Part shown: positions 15,780-24,506 of the stretch, one piece after another
How positions within the stretch are numbered: position 1 is the stretch's first letter
Layout of the letters: each line of letters opens with the position of its first letter
Virus record (IMG/VR): IMGVR_UViG_3300049001_000044
Span: 279,230-343,229 of that record
Reading direction: 5' to 3' (one strand)
Origin: a virus
DNA length: 64,000 nucleotides
Notes under the pieces: generated by a model
The model's database searches: none
Told to the model about the DNA's origin: nothing
What the model saw: the letters and a program-made list of their open reading frames with translations, nothing else
Made by a program: the position numbers and the translations under genes

Positions 15780-18476
15780 TCAGAATTCAAGCAGACGTTT
15801 TACATGAACGCCTTGAGGAGTTGGGACTTCATGACCAAGAGCAGCGAACACACCACCCAGTTTCGCATCGAACATCTTCTGCTCCGTCTTCTTAATGTCG
15901 ACGCTGAAGTTCTCCACGAACCATTTCGGGAATCGCAGCAGTTCGGCTGGCAGGGCGATCGACTTCATCCCATAGTTGTTGGGCTTGAGGTAGTAAACCA
16001 GACCCTTGTCACCGCTTCGAATCGACTTTGCACCCTTGTCGAACTCATCCAACAGCATGTTGTAGTTCATAGCTGCCATCGCGTGACCTGGGACACGAGG
16101 CTTCTTACCTATGCCACCGTTCTTCTGCCAAACGAAGTACTCAGCTGTGTACTGCTCCAAGTTGTTGATTTGCTTTGCCACACCCAGCAGGAAGACGTTG
16201 TCAGGGTTCTTCAACACAATCCTACGCTGGCTGTTCACGTAGTCAGAGACGGTGTCGAGGTCTTCACCATTCAAGATCATGTCCACAGTCTCTTTCAAGA
16301 ACTTCTGGATAATCTTCGGGGTATCGGCCTTCTTAATCTCCGAGCCTTGCGACTTCATCTTGTCGACGCGCTTGCCTTCGATGTCGAAGCACTTGATCAT
16401 GTACTTCTTCTTCGCTTGGAACAGGCCACGAACACCAACAACTTCCCTTGCCGCTTGGATGTGGGTGTCAAAGCCAGGCTGACACAGGAATCCATTCCTC
16501 ATCAAGTCAGGGAACGAGTCATTCACTAGCTTTGCCACTTCATCAGCGATCGCCACTGCGGTGTCATTGTCCTCTGCACCCACGCACTTGAAGTAACCAG
16601 AGTCGGTGTCAGAGTAGATGATCGCATCGCTGTCGATCGTGTAAAGAATCTGCAGATCGCCTTTGTCGTCGATGATGCGCTGCTTCTTCAGTGGGACTTG
16701 CTCACCAGTCAGGTAGAAGTTCAGCGTCTCCAACATGTGCTTGGTGATTCGACGGCCAGATGCGGTAACTGATGCACCCATTCGTTCGTCACCGAAGCGG
16801 AAGGCCACGTTCAGCAGAGCGCCATACAGCGAGTTCATCGAGATTTTCTTGGTCAGCTGGAGAAGATCAAACTGCTCAGCCAACTTCTCGTACTCTGCCT
16901 TCTTGACTGGATCCTCTTCCTTGTCCGCCAACTTGGAGTATTTCTTCTTTTCTGCCTGAAGACGAATACGCTCAGTGTACCAGAAACCAAGAATGTCTGC
17001 AACGACACCCCTTCCGTTACCTTGATCGAAGACAGTGCCGTAGCCAGAGACTGCCCACTTGTTGTCGATGAGGATCTGTTTCCATTCAGCAGCAGTCTTC
17101 ACATGCTGGGTGCCATCTTCCAGAATCAGTGTGCAACGTACTGCGTGATCGCCACGGTTGATTGCTTCCCAATCTGCTTCATCTTCAGTGTTGGTGAACT
17201 GACCGATGATCTTCTCAGGGGAGATGTTGATGGAACGAATGACGTTTGGATACAGCGACTTGATGTCAACTGATGCTGGCAGATCATGCATGCCAACCTT
17301 TGGCGACAATACAACCGCGCCCTCAACCTTGTTGTTCTGCCCAATGACCTTATCATGGACGATCTTGTTCAGAACTCTGTGTGCGTGGTTGGTAATGCCC
17401 GTCTCCACGTACTTCACAGTACCAAGAATAGCTGCGAAGTCGACGGTGTTTTCGTGCGCCATCTGATTGACTAGCGCAATGAACTTGAACTTCTGATCCA
17501 GCTTTACCAGCACTTCAACGTCTCGTGCGTTGTATGTGATGAAGTGGATGAAGTCGTTTAGGTACAGTTCTTCCAGGGTACCGTCATAGTCCAGCTTTGG
17601 TACGTCCAGCTCTTCGTTCGCGATGTTTGCCAGCGCATAGGAGGTGCGACCTTCGAACGTGAACTTCTCGAACAGTTGGCGGTAGTCAAGGTGCGAACGA
17701 CCTTGGAACTTGTAGACTGGTTCTTCGTTGCCGAAGTGGTTCATCATCTCCTTGCGAGGAGGACGGCAGCCGGGCAGCTCCAGACTTGACAGAGCTTTTT
17801 CACCCATGAGCAACTTGATGCGTTCGCAGACGTAGGGTACGTCATAGAACTCCGAGTTCCAACCACTGATGATGTCAGCGTCTTGGATCAAGTCAAGGGT
17901 TCGTTCGAGCAGTTCCAGCTCGTCTCGGCAAATGATGATGTTGGGCTCGAAGCCCATCTTCTGCTGTTTCCAATTCTCATGGATTTTATCCATGAACGTC
18001 TCATCTATCACATAGCCTGGCGGAGGAACAGCTAAGGTGATGTACTCGTTAGTCCACGAGCTGTAGATAGTGTTGGCGTTGATTGGGGCGTAAGGGTTCG
18101 AAGGGCCTGCAAAGCCAATCGACTGTTTGTAATCAACCTCAATGTCGAAGAAGACGAAGTTGACAGGAGGGGTGGGACGTCCGTAGTACATATCCATCAG
18201 CACTCGGGCGAGTGGACGAATATCGGACTCAAACTTGACTGGACATGCACGAGAAAGGTAGTCGAACTCCTCTTTGGAGTCTGCGTCAACCCTCGCAAGC
18301 TTGTCACCAAAGATCGACTCATACTCACCATCTTCGTCAGGGACGTAGAAGTAGTAAGGAGGTTTCACTAAGGTGGTGAAGCGCTCACGCGTCTCGATGT
18401 CGCGTTCTACAACGACGACTCGATCTTGCTTGTAGTCCATCCAAGCAGCGATGTAATTGCTAGTGGCTTCAGTCAT
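15780..18476 (-). CDS. gp43: DNA polymerase, family B, T4 gp43 type
   Basis: 898 residues, the same length as T4 gp43. Proofreading exonuclease motifs: FVFFDIEVDY (Exo I), ISGWNSEFYDVPYV (Exo II), YNARDVEVL (Exo III). Polymerase motifs: DIKSLYPNVIRS (A), KKISMNSLYGALLN (B), YSDTDSGY (C), then KKKYMIKC. The C-terminal end GVHVKRLLEF fits a clamp-binding tail. Replicates the phage genome with the clamp encoded two genes downstream. Clean single frame, no intron or split as seen in some T4 relatives. Confidence 0.97.
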   Translation of the reverse strand: MTEATSNYIAAWMDYKQDRVVVVERDIETRERFTTLVKPPYYFYVPDEDGEYESIFGDKLARVDADSKEEFDYLSRACPVKFESDIRPLARVLMDMYYGRPTPPVNFVFFDIEVDYKQSIGFAGPSNPYAPINANTIYSSWTNEYITLAVPPPGYVIDETFMDKIHENWKQQKMGFEPNIIICRDELELLERTLDLIQDADIISGWNSEFYDVPYVCERIKLLMGEKALSSLELPGCRPPRKEMMNHFGNEEPVYKFQGRSHLDYRQLFEKFTFEGRTSYALANIANEELDVPKLDYDGTLEELYLNDFIHFITYNARDVEVLVKLDQKFKFIALVNQMAHENTVDFAAILGTVKYVETGITNHAHRVLNKIVHDKVIGQNNKVEGAVVLSPKVGMHDLPASVDIKSLYPNVIRSINISPEKIIGQFTNTEDEADWEAINRGDHAVRCTLILEDGTQHVKTAAEWKQILIDNKWAVSGYGTVFDQGNGRGVVADILGFWYTERIRLQAEKKKYSKLADKEEDPVKKAEYEKLAEQFDLLQLTKKISMNSLYGALLNVAFRFGDERMGASVTASGRRITKHMLETLNFYLTGEQVPLKKQRIIDDKGDLQILYTIDSDAIIYSDTDSGYFKCVGAEDNDTAVAIADEVAKLVNDSFPDLMRNGFLCQPGFDTHIQAAREVVGVRGLFQAKKKYMIKCFDIEGKRVDKMKSQGSEIKKADTPKIIQKFLKETVDMILNGEDLDTVSDYVNSQRRIVLKNPDNVFLLGVAKQINNLEQYTAEYFVWQKNGGIGKKPRVPGHAMAAMNYNMLLDEFDKGAKSIRSGDKGLVYYLKPNNYGMKSIALPAELLRFPKWFVENFSVDIKKTEQKMFDAKLGGVFAALGHEVPTPQGVHVKRLLEF

Positions 18477-18490
18477 AGGAATAGGAAAAT

Positions 18491-18516
18491 GGCTCTAAGA
18501 GTACATACTTAGAGCC
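18491..18516 (-). terminator. Intrinsic terminator after the GroES-like gene
   Basis: A perfect 9-bp stem GGCTCTAAG/CTTAGAGCC with an 8-base loop, then ATTTTCC on the minus strand, 18 bases after the stop at 18535 and just upstream of the polymerase gene. Confidence 0.75.
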
Positions 18517-18534
18517 GTGGTAAATCAAGTTTGC

Positions 18535-18831
18535 TTACATGTCACGAATGATGGCAAGAACGTCTGCTTCAGCCATGATGGTGAAGACTTCGCCTTCAAC
18601 CTTCACTTCTTGGCCAACGTTCTTGGCGAAGATCACAGTGTCACCTGCTTGAACTTGCAGTGGCTTCACATTGCCGTTCTTGTCTTCACGGCCTGGACCG
18701 ACTGCAATCACAACACCACGGTCAGGGCGTTCGCTCGAAGTGTCGGGGATGTACAGACCACTTTCGGTCTTCTTGACGGTGTCTGCTTTTTGGACTACGA
18801 TGCGGTCCAGGATAGGATTGATTTGTGCCAT
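18535..18831 (-). CDS. groES-like: GroES-like co-chaperonin (Cpn10)
   Basis: 98 residues, the size of bacterial GroES. The start INPILDRIVVQKAD, the mobile-loop region with GLYIPDTSS, RGVVIAVGPGRED, and GDTVIFAKNVGQEV and the C-terminal VLAIIRD are classic Cpn10 features. It would cap the host GroEL ring and help fold phage proteins, as gp31 does for the T4 capsid protein, but this sequence is closer to cellular GroES than to the divergent gp31. It begins 3 bases after the DsbA-like gene and is followed by a terminator. Confidence 0.92.
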   Translation of the reverse strand: MAQINPILDRIVVQKADTVKKTESGLYIPDTSSERPDRGVVIAVGPGREDKNGNVKPLQVQAGDTVIFAKNVGQEVKVEGEVFTIMAEADVLAIIRDM

Positions 18832-18834
18832 TTC

Positions 18835-19188
18835 TTATTCCTCAATGCTGTTGAATTGTGCGGATGCGGCGATGGAAGTGTTCAGCATCAGCGCTTCCAG
18901 GGCCATTTCCATTTTCTCGATCTCTGCCTTCTTCTGATCAAAGTTGTTGTTGAAGAACAGGGAGACCAGAGTCATGAACATCTTAGGCTCGATGCCAAGC
19001 TTCTCAACTGCGCTCTCCTTCAGCGTCTTGATCGACTCTTGTTCATCGAGGATTTTGGTCTTGCATCGCACTGCTTCGTCGACATAGTTCTGGAGTTTTG
19101 CACGATCGGACGGGTTGTTCAGAATTTCGTGGACATCACGGAACTTCGAAGCTTTCTTACCGGTCGTTGTGAGTTGATTCTTGGCCAT
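18835..19188 (-). CDS. dsbA: DsbA-like double-stranded DNA binding protein
   Basis: 117 residues. The block from about 35 to 95 (VDEAVRCKTKILDEQ, AVEKLGIEPKMFMTLVSLFF) lines up by eye with T4 DsbA (IKEAS..KLKI..., AKDELGVDGKMFNRLLALY). T4 DsbA binds double-stranded DNA near late promoters and stimulates late transcription. This copy is longer by an N-terminal extension. AGGAG lies about 8 bases before the ATG. It pairs with the GroES-like gene in a two-gene unit. Confidence in the family is moderate. Confidence 0.7.
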   Translation of the reverse strand: MAKNQLTTTGKKASKFRDVHEILNNPSDRAKLQNYVDEAVRCKTKILDEQESIKTLKESAVEKLGIEPKMFMTLVSLFFNNNFDQKKAEIEKMEMALEALMLNTSIAASAQFNSIEE

Positions 19189-19272
19189 CTAAATTTCTCC
19201 TAAAATGAGGTGGTGCTTAACTATGAAATTGTAATTTGCTAGCCATCGTAAAGTTACTTCGGCCTGCCTGAC

Positions 19273-19635
19273 TTAGATCGTATTACTGAGGGAGATGTGC
19301 GCGCTAATGGAGTAAAGAATCTCTTCAGTCTCTTTGTACTCTTTCGCCTTCGCCACATAGAGTCGTGCGACTTGCTTGTCGGCAAACTCAACCTTCTCTT
19401 CGTCTCGATCGCGGAATTTGGATACGACGATGAATTGCTCGTCGCTGACTTTGTTCAGCAGCGCGCACAGCCGATGCATGAGGCCTTGAAGCTGGTTTAG
19501 GCACTCATCATAGGTTGGGTAGTAGTGTGAGGTGATGATCATCTCGGCCGCGTTTTTGGCAATGGAAACCAGGGGCTCCACAGCAAGGAGCCGGCAGCTC
19601 TTAGAGAGCCGAGCATTGTAGATGTATTTGGACAT
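19273..19635 (-). CDS. Hypothetical helical protein
   Basis: 120 residues, mostly helical, with no recognised motif. It starts 2 bases after the preceding gene stop, so it is the last gene of the unit beginning with the virion protein at 21250; a late structural or assembly role is possible by association. Confidence 0.7.
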   Translation of the reverse strand: MSKYIYNARLSKSCRLLAVEPLVSIAKNAAEMIITSHYYPTYDECLNQLQGLMHRLCALLNKVSDEQFIVVSKFRDRDEEKVEFADKQVARLYVAKAKEYKETEEILYSISAHISLSNTI

Positions 19636-19637
19636 GG

Positions 19638-20189
19638 TCAGTGCAGAGAAGCCGGTGTTGGTGGGATTTCTCGATGAGCAGACGTTGCACGGGTTGCTTC
19701 TTCCTCCATCATCTTTCCCTTCTCATCCATGTAGACGTTAGGGTTGATGGCGATTCGCATCTTGATCTTGTAGTTGGCTGCCTCTAACTGCATACGGACA
19801 GCAACGTAGTCGCCGAGAGGATCAAACCGTCGGGTGACGACTACTGGAAATTGGTTGTCTTCCTTCACCAAACTCTCTGCGTACTCTTCAGCGATCGCCT
19901 CTTGCGTCAACTGCTCTTCAGTGGGTTCGATGGTAGGAATCGAAGGGAAGAATTCAGGGTTGTAATCCACCGATTCGGTGTAGTCATCATGGTCAAGCTT
20001 GTTGTTCTCAAGCATGAAGTCGACTGCTTCTTGCCCTGCCGAAGCAGCCTCCATGTCGTTGGTGAAATCGTAAGAGCCGATGGTTACCCGCTTGACGCCG
20101 AAGTTTTGGCCTAACAGGAATTCCAAGCTCGCTGCTTCACCCTCCAAATCCAAGATGTAGAGGGCGGGCAGAATCTTGTTTGCGATCAT
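19638..20189 (-). CDS. Hypothetical late-unit protein
   Basis: 183 residues with an acidic central segment (about 70-105) and a beta-rich part containing DYVAVRMQLEAANYKIKMRI. It overlaps the upstream virion protein gene by 4 bases. Possibly a tail or baseplate assembly partner; family not recognised. Confidence 0.7.
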   Translation of the reverse strand: MIANKILPALYILDLEGEAASLEFLLGQNFGVKRVTIGSYDFTNDMEAASAGQEAVDFMLENNKLDHDDYTESVDYNPEFFPSIPTIEPTEEQLTQEAIAEEYAESLVKEDNQFPVVVTRRFDPLGDYVAVRMQLEAANYKIKMRIAINPNVYMDEKGKMMEEEATRATSAHREIPPTPASLH

Positions 20190-21250
20190 ACTGGTCCAAG
20201 AATTTTCTTGCTCGCAAAGCGTGCTTCTTCTGTGTCAGTCACAACTGCTGATGAGGATCCAACCGTGAAAAGATCGGTTGAGATGTAAGCCTCAGGTACC
20301 AGCATTAGAGGTGGGAACAACTCCGAGAGAAGTGCTTGGCTGGCGGTGAGTCTTCCACTATCGTGGGCCGTGTTGAAGTCATCCGATAGAATCGACTGAT
20401 CAACTACAAAGTTTAGGTACCTGTCGGTTGATTGGTAAGGGGTAGACGCGAGTAAGAAGAAGGCCTCATCGCTCACATCGTTCTTCACAACTCTAATCTT
20501 ACCAGCGGTCAGACCTGCGATTACGTCCGTGCTGTACAGGTACCACTTCGAAGTTCCACCATTCGCCTCAGCCTGCACGACGTAATCTATGTTCGACCAT
20601 GAACCACGAGTGAGGGATGGCAACAGGGTTTTGTTGCGCGTCAGGGTAAGAGTGCGAGTGGTAGTTGACTTTTCGGTATAGATGATAATATCAACGATCG
20701 CGCCAGCAAAAATCTGTGTCCTGAACGTGATGCGAGACGGCTCCAGAAGGAAGTCAGTCGTATCAACGCCATTCACCCGCACGGTGATTCTACCCTCGTC
20801 AATAGCCAGCTGGTCAAAGCGCAGGTTCTTGCCAACACTGTCCTTGCCAGAAATCAGCGTAGTGCTGGCGGAGGGCTTGAATTGATACTGCTGATAGGCG
20901 ACATCGCCCACTCTCTTCTGCTCTAGCGAGATGGTGAGCTGGGTAGGAAGGGCAGTTGGAGAGTCGCTTCGCACCGCCAACACCAAGCTTCCTGTCGCAG
21001 AGGTGGAGAGGGTAAAGTTTGGAGTGACAGATACTGCTCCAGCTTTGGCATGAGTCACGCCACGAGCATACCACTCCTCAACACCGTTCACTGCCTTAGT
21101 AGCAGTGGGTTGGGCGGTTTCTTTCGTTGGGATAAGCCTACCTAGGCAACCCTTTGTGATCGTGCAGCTGTCCGGCGTTACACGAAGGTTGTCCTTGACA
21201 AAGCTCTTGCTTCTTCGGCACGTGGTGCACTCGTAGTTTACGTAACTCAT
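20186..21250 (-). CDS. Putative virion (tail/baseplate) protein with N-terminal zinc knuckle
   Basis: 354 residues. The start has CTTC and, after about 16 residues, CTITKGC, forming a probable zinc site of the kind found at the N-terminus of some tail proteins. The remainder is beta-rich, Thr/Ser-rich and without long helices, typical of tail or baseplate proteins. A GATAAATA late motif lies 26 bases upstream. A structural role is inferred from composition and promoter; no family match is claimed. Confidence 0.7.
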   Translation of the reverse strand: MSYVNYECTTCRRSKSFVKDNLRVTPDSCTITKGCLGRLIPTKETAQPTATKAVNGVEEWYARGVTHAKAGAVSVTPNFTLSTSATGSLVLAVRSDSPTALPTQLTISLEQKRVGDVAYQQYQFKPSASTTLISGKDSVGKNLRFDQLAIDEGRITVRVNGVDTTDFLLEPSRITFRTQIFAGAIVDIIIYTEKSTTTRTLTLTRNKTLLPSLTRGSWSNIDYVVQAEANGGTSKWYLYSTDVIAGLTAGKIRVVKNDVSDEAFFLLASTPYQSTDRYLNFVVDQSILSDDFNTAHDSGRLTASQALLSELFPPLMLVPEAYISTDLFTVGSSSAVVTDTEEARFASKKILGPV

Positions 21251-21275
21251 GATTTTCCAAATAGGTGGGATGGAA

Positions 21276-21283
21276 TATTTATC
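21276..21283 (-). promoter_or_regulatory. T4-type late promoter GATAAATA
   Basis: Seven of eight matches to the T4 late consensus on the minus strand, 26 bases before the putative virion protein ATG. Confidence 0.6.
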
Positions 21284-21286
21284 CCA

Positions 21287-21478
21287 TCACTTACCCTCTA
21301 CAACCTCATACAGCTGCTCCATCGGCACCCACTTCTTCCAATCGAAGGTGTCGTCAACAGGCGTGATCTCGACAAGCGACATCTCACGTGGCGGCTTGCC
21401 TGGGACGGTGGTGACTCGTTTGACGGCCTTGCGACCCGTCAGCTTAACTTCGGTTCCATCAAACACAAATGTCTTCAT
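21287..21478 (-). CDS. Small basic hypothetical protein
   Basis: 63 residues, beta-rich (TFVFDGTEVKLTGRKAVKRV). The late promoter of the next gene lies directly after its stop. No family recognised. Confidence 0.65.
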   Translation of the reverse strand: MKTFVFDGTEVKLTGRKAVKRVTTVPGKPPREMSLVEITPVDDTFDWKKWVPMEQLYEVVEGK

Positions 21479-21523
21479 GCACTACTCCAAGATGTTGGCT
21501 GTCGAATGACAGCCTCCACCTAT

Positions 21524-21712
21524 TTACTTCTTCGCGTAGTGCTTTTCCAGACGAGCAATCGATCGACCAACCCATGCTAGACTCTGCTCGATGTCTTGCA
21601 TCGTATCTTGGAATTCCTTCCAATGTTTTTCCCAAATGTGGTCTGGCATCCGCATGTAGTCAAGGGGCTTTTCCTCCTTGACTTTCTTAACCTTCTTTGC
21701 AGGATCGCTCAT
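21524..21712 (-). CDS. Small charged hypothetical protein
   Basis: 62 residues from the ATG at 21712, chosen over the upstream ATG at 21733 because it overlaps the stop of the preceding 34-codon gene as ATGA. Very basic start (DPAKKVKKVKEEK), then a helix with several Trp residues. Function unknown. Confidence 0.65.
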   Translation of the reverse strand: MSDPAKKVKKVKEEKPLDYMRMPDHIWEKHWKEFQDTMQDIEQSLAWVGRSIARLEKHYAKK

Positions 21713-21813
21713 GTCATCAACACCCATATCCATAGGATTATAGCCGGAATCCAGAAAAGAATTCGATCCCTTCTGAATTTCCGATTGTGCTTCTCAATCT
21801 GCTCTTCGGTCAT
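21709..21813 (-). CDS. Tiny single-pass membrane protein
   Basis: 34 residues: a charged half (MTEEQIEKHNRKFRRDRI) followed by one transmembrane segment (LFWIPAIILWIWVLMT). It is linked by ATGA overlaps to both neighbours, which argues that it is real despite its size. Likely an inner-membrane peptide of unknown role. Confidence 0.6.
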   Translation of the reverse strand: MTEEQIEKHNRKFRRDRILFWIPAIILWIWVLMT

Positions 21814-22436
21814 AGACCCAAAGCTTCTTTGACGAGCATACGAACCACTGCGCAGGTCTCAAGCGTCTGGCTTGCATCTTGCAGTGCGTCATGTTGACCA
21901 CGTTCGTTGAAGCCCATCGCCTCGAACAGGAGGTCTGACTTGAACAGGCCCATGGTGATAAAGCCCAGCGCTGAAGTGTCCAACACTACGTGGTGCATTT
22001 GGATCCATCCTTCGCTGTTGGTGGTGCGCTCTACACTGAACTCGATACCAACGGTCATCGTCAGCTGGTTGGTAAAGCGGCGGTCGAACTCAGGGTTGTG
22101 GCCCAAGAACATCACCTTGTTATCAGGACCCCAATATTTCAGGATTAGTTCGAGTAGGGCGCCTGCCGCTTCTTCCTGTGTGAAGCCATTCTCTTCCAGG
22201 TACTCACGGGTCAAACCATGGATCTTCTCTGCCTCAGGCGACCACTTGTACTTCGAGGCGTCGAACTTGATATCGATCTTCAGCTTCTCGACAGGGGAGA
22301 AGTCCTTCGTGCGGAACACGATGATACCAATCTGGATGCCTTGGTACTCAATCGATGAGTCCTTGCCCCATGCTGCGCCCGACGTTTCCCAGTCAACACA
22401 GAGGCCGAATTCCGGGGTTACTTGCTTAGTAGCCAA
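21810..22436 (-). CDS. DnaQ-like 3'-5' exonuclease
   Basis: 208 residues from a TTG start at 22436 with AGGAG 7 bases upstream; the longer frame to 22601 is a shadow of the membrane protein gene. DEDD motifs: GLCVDWETSG (Exo I, with Asp and Glu), FLGHNPEFDRRF (Exo II), and QHDALQDASQTLE (Exo III, HxAxxD-like). It would trim DNA or RNA 3' ends. It is distinct from the polymerase's own proofreading domain and may be the functional counterpart of T4 DexA. Confidence 0.8.
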   Translation of the reverse strand: MATKQVTPEFGLCVDWETSGAAWGKDSSIEYQGIQIGIIVFRTKDFSPVEKLKIDIKFDASKYKWSPEAEKIHGLTREYLEENGFTQEEAAGALLELILKYWGPDNKVMFLGHNPEFDRRFTNQLTMTVGIEFSVERTTNSEGWIQMHHVVLDTSALGFITMGLFKSDLLFEAMGFNERGQHDALQDASQTLETCAVVRMLVKEALGL

Positions 22437-22621
22437 ATTACTACTCCTAAAGTGTAGATGATTAGCATGTGACTCGCGCATGTTGGGAGGCTGTTCATCC
22501 AGCGATAGGGTAATGGCTTCGTCGTGATGGCTTGACACAGTAGCGCAGGCCAGATCAATAAGACGGTGATGGCCATACCAATAGACCAGATGATGTTCCA
22601 TCCAACGGCGCGAGTCAGCAT
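22418..22621 (-). CDS. Small two-pass membrane protein
   Basis: 67 residues with two hydrophobic segments (about 8-30 and 50-65) and a short basic linker. It starts one base after the kinase stop and overlaps the exonuclease start by 19 bases. Function unknown; small phage membrane proteins often modify host envelope functions. Confidence 0.7.
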   Translation of the reverse strand: MLTRAVGWNIIWSIGMAITVLLIWPALLCQAITTKPLPYRWMNSLPTCASHMLIIYTLGVVIWLLSK

Positions 22622-22622
22622 G

Positions 22623-23207
22623 TTAGTCTTGTTTCATACGTTCGATCACCTCAACGAGACGGTAGTCGATGTGAATGGATTCGATGATAGCGTGAGGAAG
22701 ACCGCCACCCACAACGAAGTCTTCGACCTCCTTGGCGTGGAACTCTCTACTCGCTTCATCAGCTCTGTTCGCTTCCGCAACGAATGGGATTTCTTCGCGG
22801 ATAGGAACGATCAGTTGGCGTCGATACATTGTGCCTGCCAGATAGCGGCACGTTGCTTTGTAAGCGGAGAGGCGGTCTTGATCAACCTTTCCACCTAGAC
22901 GATTCGACCACAGCTTCGCATAGCCCCATAAATCTGCAGGGGTACGATCAACTAAGGTGACGATGCCACTTTTGGTAATTTGCAGATCGCGATCATACAT
23001 TGCTTGCATGATCGCATCTTGCAGGGCCCACATATTTTCTTCGGACTCCTGCGCGTACTTCAGGGAGTCCCAACCCAACACCGCTTGCGCAGTGCGAGAG
23101 AGTTGGGTATCTACCACAGGGTACCCGGCAGCTTTCACGGCTTGTAGAATGGTGCTCTTTCCGGTACCATGGGTACCGCAGAGACCGACGACGGATAGTT
23201 CTGTCAT
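22623..23207 (-). CDS. P-loop nucleotide/nucleoside kinase-like protein
   Basis: 194 residues. Walker A GTHGTGKST (about 11-19), a following YPVVDTQLSRTAQ, VTLVDRTPADLW resembling a DRxxxD substrate or lid region, and a C-terminal ESIHIDYRL. The layout fits AAA_28/NadR-type kinases and phage deoxynucleoside kinases. It may phosphorylate a (deoxy)nucleoside or a cofactor precursor; the substrate cannot be told. Flanked by coupled genes on both sides (ATGA upstream). Confidence 0.75.
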   Translation of the reverse strand: MTELSVVGLCGTHGTGKSTILQAVKAAGYPVVDTQLSRTAQAVLGWDSLKYAQESEENMWALQDAIMQAMYDRDLQITKSGIVTLVDRTPADLWGYAKLWSNRLGGKVDQDRLSAYKATCRYLAGTMYRRQLIVPIREEIPFVAEANRADEASREFHAKEVEDFVVGGGLPHAIIESIHIDYRLVEVIERMKQD

Positions 23208-23683
23208 TTGCCCTCGTAATCTTTTGCTTCGGCGCAGTTCAAGCCATCCACATTCGGCCAGACATGAGTGAAGTCGCCGTCAGGAATGTTGGTGAGGAAC
23301 CACGTCTTGTTGGATTTGATGTGATAGAAGGTTGGGCCCCTCAGGAAAAACCAACCATCCCAGTTGTCATCATCGGTATCCTTCTTATCGAAGAGAATGA
23401 AGTAACCGTTGCGATCTTCGAGATAACAGATCTTCTGCGTCTTGTACTCACGGAAGAGAGCTGCATAGGCATCATCCAACGTCAGCTCATCTTCCTTCGG
23501 CCCCAGCTCCTTGGCCTGCACTGCAGCTTCGACCTTCACCGTCTTCTCGCTGTAGCGACCATAGATGAGAGTGATGAGGATCAGGATCGAGACAATCACG
23601 ATAGCTGCTGCCGCGAACATGTTTACATTCTTGTACCACGGCCGCTTGATCGGAGGTTCGTAGTTGGGGTTGTTGTAGCTCAT
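23204..23683 (-). CDS. Single-pass membrane protein with soluble domain
   Basis: 159 residues. A short cytoplasmic start (MSYNNPNYEPPIKRPWYK) precedes one transmembrane helix (about 20-42) and a charged soluble domain rich in aromatics. Topology suggests an N-in anchor with a periplasmic domain, but no family is recognised. Coupled by ATGA to both neighbours. Confidence 0.7.
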   Translation of the reverse strand: MSYNNPNYEPPIKRPWYKNVNMFAAAAIVIVSILILITLIYGRYSEKTVKVEAAVQAKELGPKEDELTLDDAYAALFREYKTQKICYLEDRNGYFILFDKKDTDDDNWDGWFFLRGPTFYHIKSNKTWFLTNIPDGDFTHVWPNVDGLNCAEAKDYEGK

Positions 23684-24288
23684 TTTGCCAGGTCTTTCGA
23701 TTTGAGGAAGTCGACGAACTCAAACAGCTCGTCAGTTTCTTGGATGAGATACTTCGCGCCGGACGTCGGCTCAATCCACTCGTAACGTACCACGCCATTT
23801 TCGAACTTGCGACGCAGATTGAAGATGTAGTCAGGCAGAACGACCGCGACTGCAGTCATCAGACCGCCCAGTGAATCTTCATCTTCATGGAAGGGCGCGA
23901 AGGGGAATCCACTCTTCTCAGCCAACACCAGTGCCTTCTTGATGTCCACGTGACGGCCGCCGTTCAGCGTGATGTAGGTTTTGTAGTTGTCGGCCCAGTC
24001 AGCAACCATTTCGGTGTGACGAGGTTCAACGGCTGCCATTGGGTGAACGTACTTGCGGATGATGTCCACAGATGCGTGGCCGGTTTGGATGCCCTGCTGG
24101 ATCGAGCTGAGGTAGAAGTTGACGAAGGCGTACAGACGCAGCTCAGGTTTGTACGTTGGTTCCGGACCGGCTTCGTCCTCTTCCTTGTCAAGGACGACGA
24201 AGCCGGCGTCTTCGAGAGCCTTGCGCAGTTCCGCAGGGGTTATCTCTTCCAGCTTCTTCATCGCGTATTCGAAAAATGCTTGATTCAT
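23680..24288 (-). CDS. Hypothetical protein, faintly PTH2-like
   Basis: 202 residues from the ATG at 24288 (AAGGAG 4 bases before), rejecting an upstream start. The central segment FYLSSIQQGIQTGHASVD faintly recalls the Q-GHA region of type 2 peptidyl-tRNA hydrolases, and GGRHVDIKKALVLAEKSGFP continues an alpha/beta pattern. If real, it would recycle or bind tRNA, but catalytic residues are not convincing. Best treated as unknown. Confidence 0.7.
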   Translation of the reverse strand: MNQAFFEYAMKKLEEITPAELRKALEDAGFVVLDKEEDEAGPEPTYKPELRLYAFVNFYLSSIQQGIQTGHASVDIIRKYVHPMAAVEPRHTEMVADWADNYKTYITLNGGRHVDIKKALVLAEKSGFPFAPFHEDEDSLGGLMTAVAVVLPDYIFNLRRKFENGVVRYEWIEPTSGAKYLIQETDELFEFVDFLKSKDLAK

Positions 24289-24296
24289 AGTTCTCC

Positions 24297-24455
24297 TTAG
24301 GGTGAGATTCGATGTTGTTTGTATTTGCGGAGGCCGCACGTCTGGCATTCCCGCTCTTGAATGAACGAGTAGCCTTTCACCGCGCCAGTGCGTGAGCTAA
24401 TGATTTCAGTTTTGTGGATGGTGCTCCAGCGGCCCCAACTATGGAAGTGAAACAT
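24297..24455 (-). CDS. Small CxxC protein
   Basis: 52 residues with a single CQTC near the C-terminus and several His (FHFHSWGRW), which may bind zinc. A strong GGAGG sits 4 bases before the ATG. Ends 9 bases before the next gene. Confidence 0.7.
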   Translation of the reverse strand: MFHFHSWGRWSTIHKTEIISSRTGAVKGYSFIQERECQTCGLRKYKQHRISP

Positions 24456-24506
24456 GTTGCCTCCTTATCATACAGCTATTGTAGCTTGATGGCAACCTCA
24501 ATGAAA

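Noticed and set aside
20809-21074. Second minus-strand frame within the virion protein gene
   Set aside because: Overlaps fully with a better supported gene, has no ribosome binding site and an implausible composition.
23680-24288. Peptidyl-tRNA hydrolase 2
   Set aside because: Only one short segment resembles the family; conserved catalytic positions could not be placed, so it is left as hypothetical.
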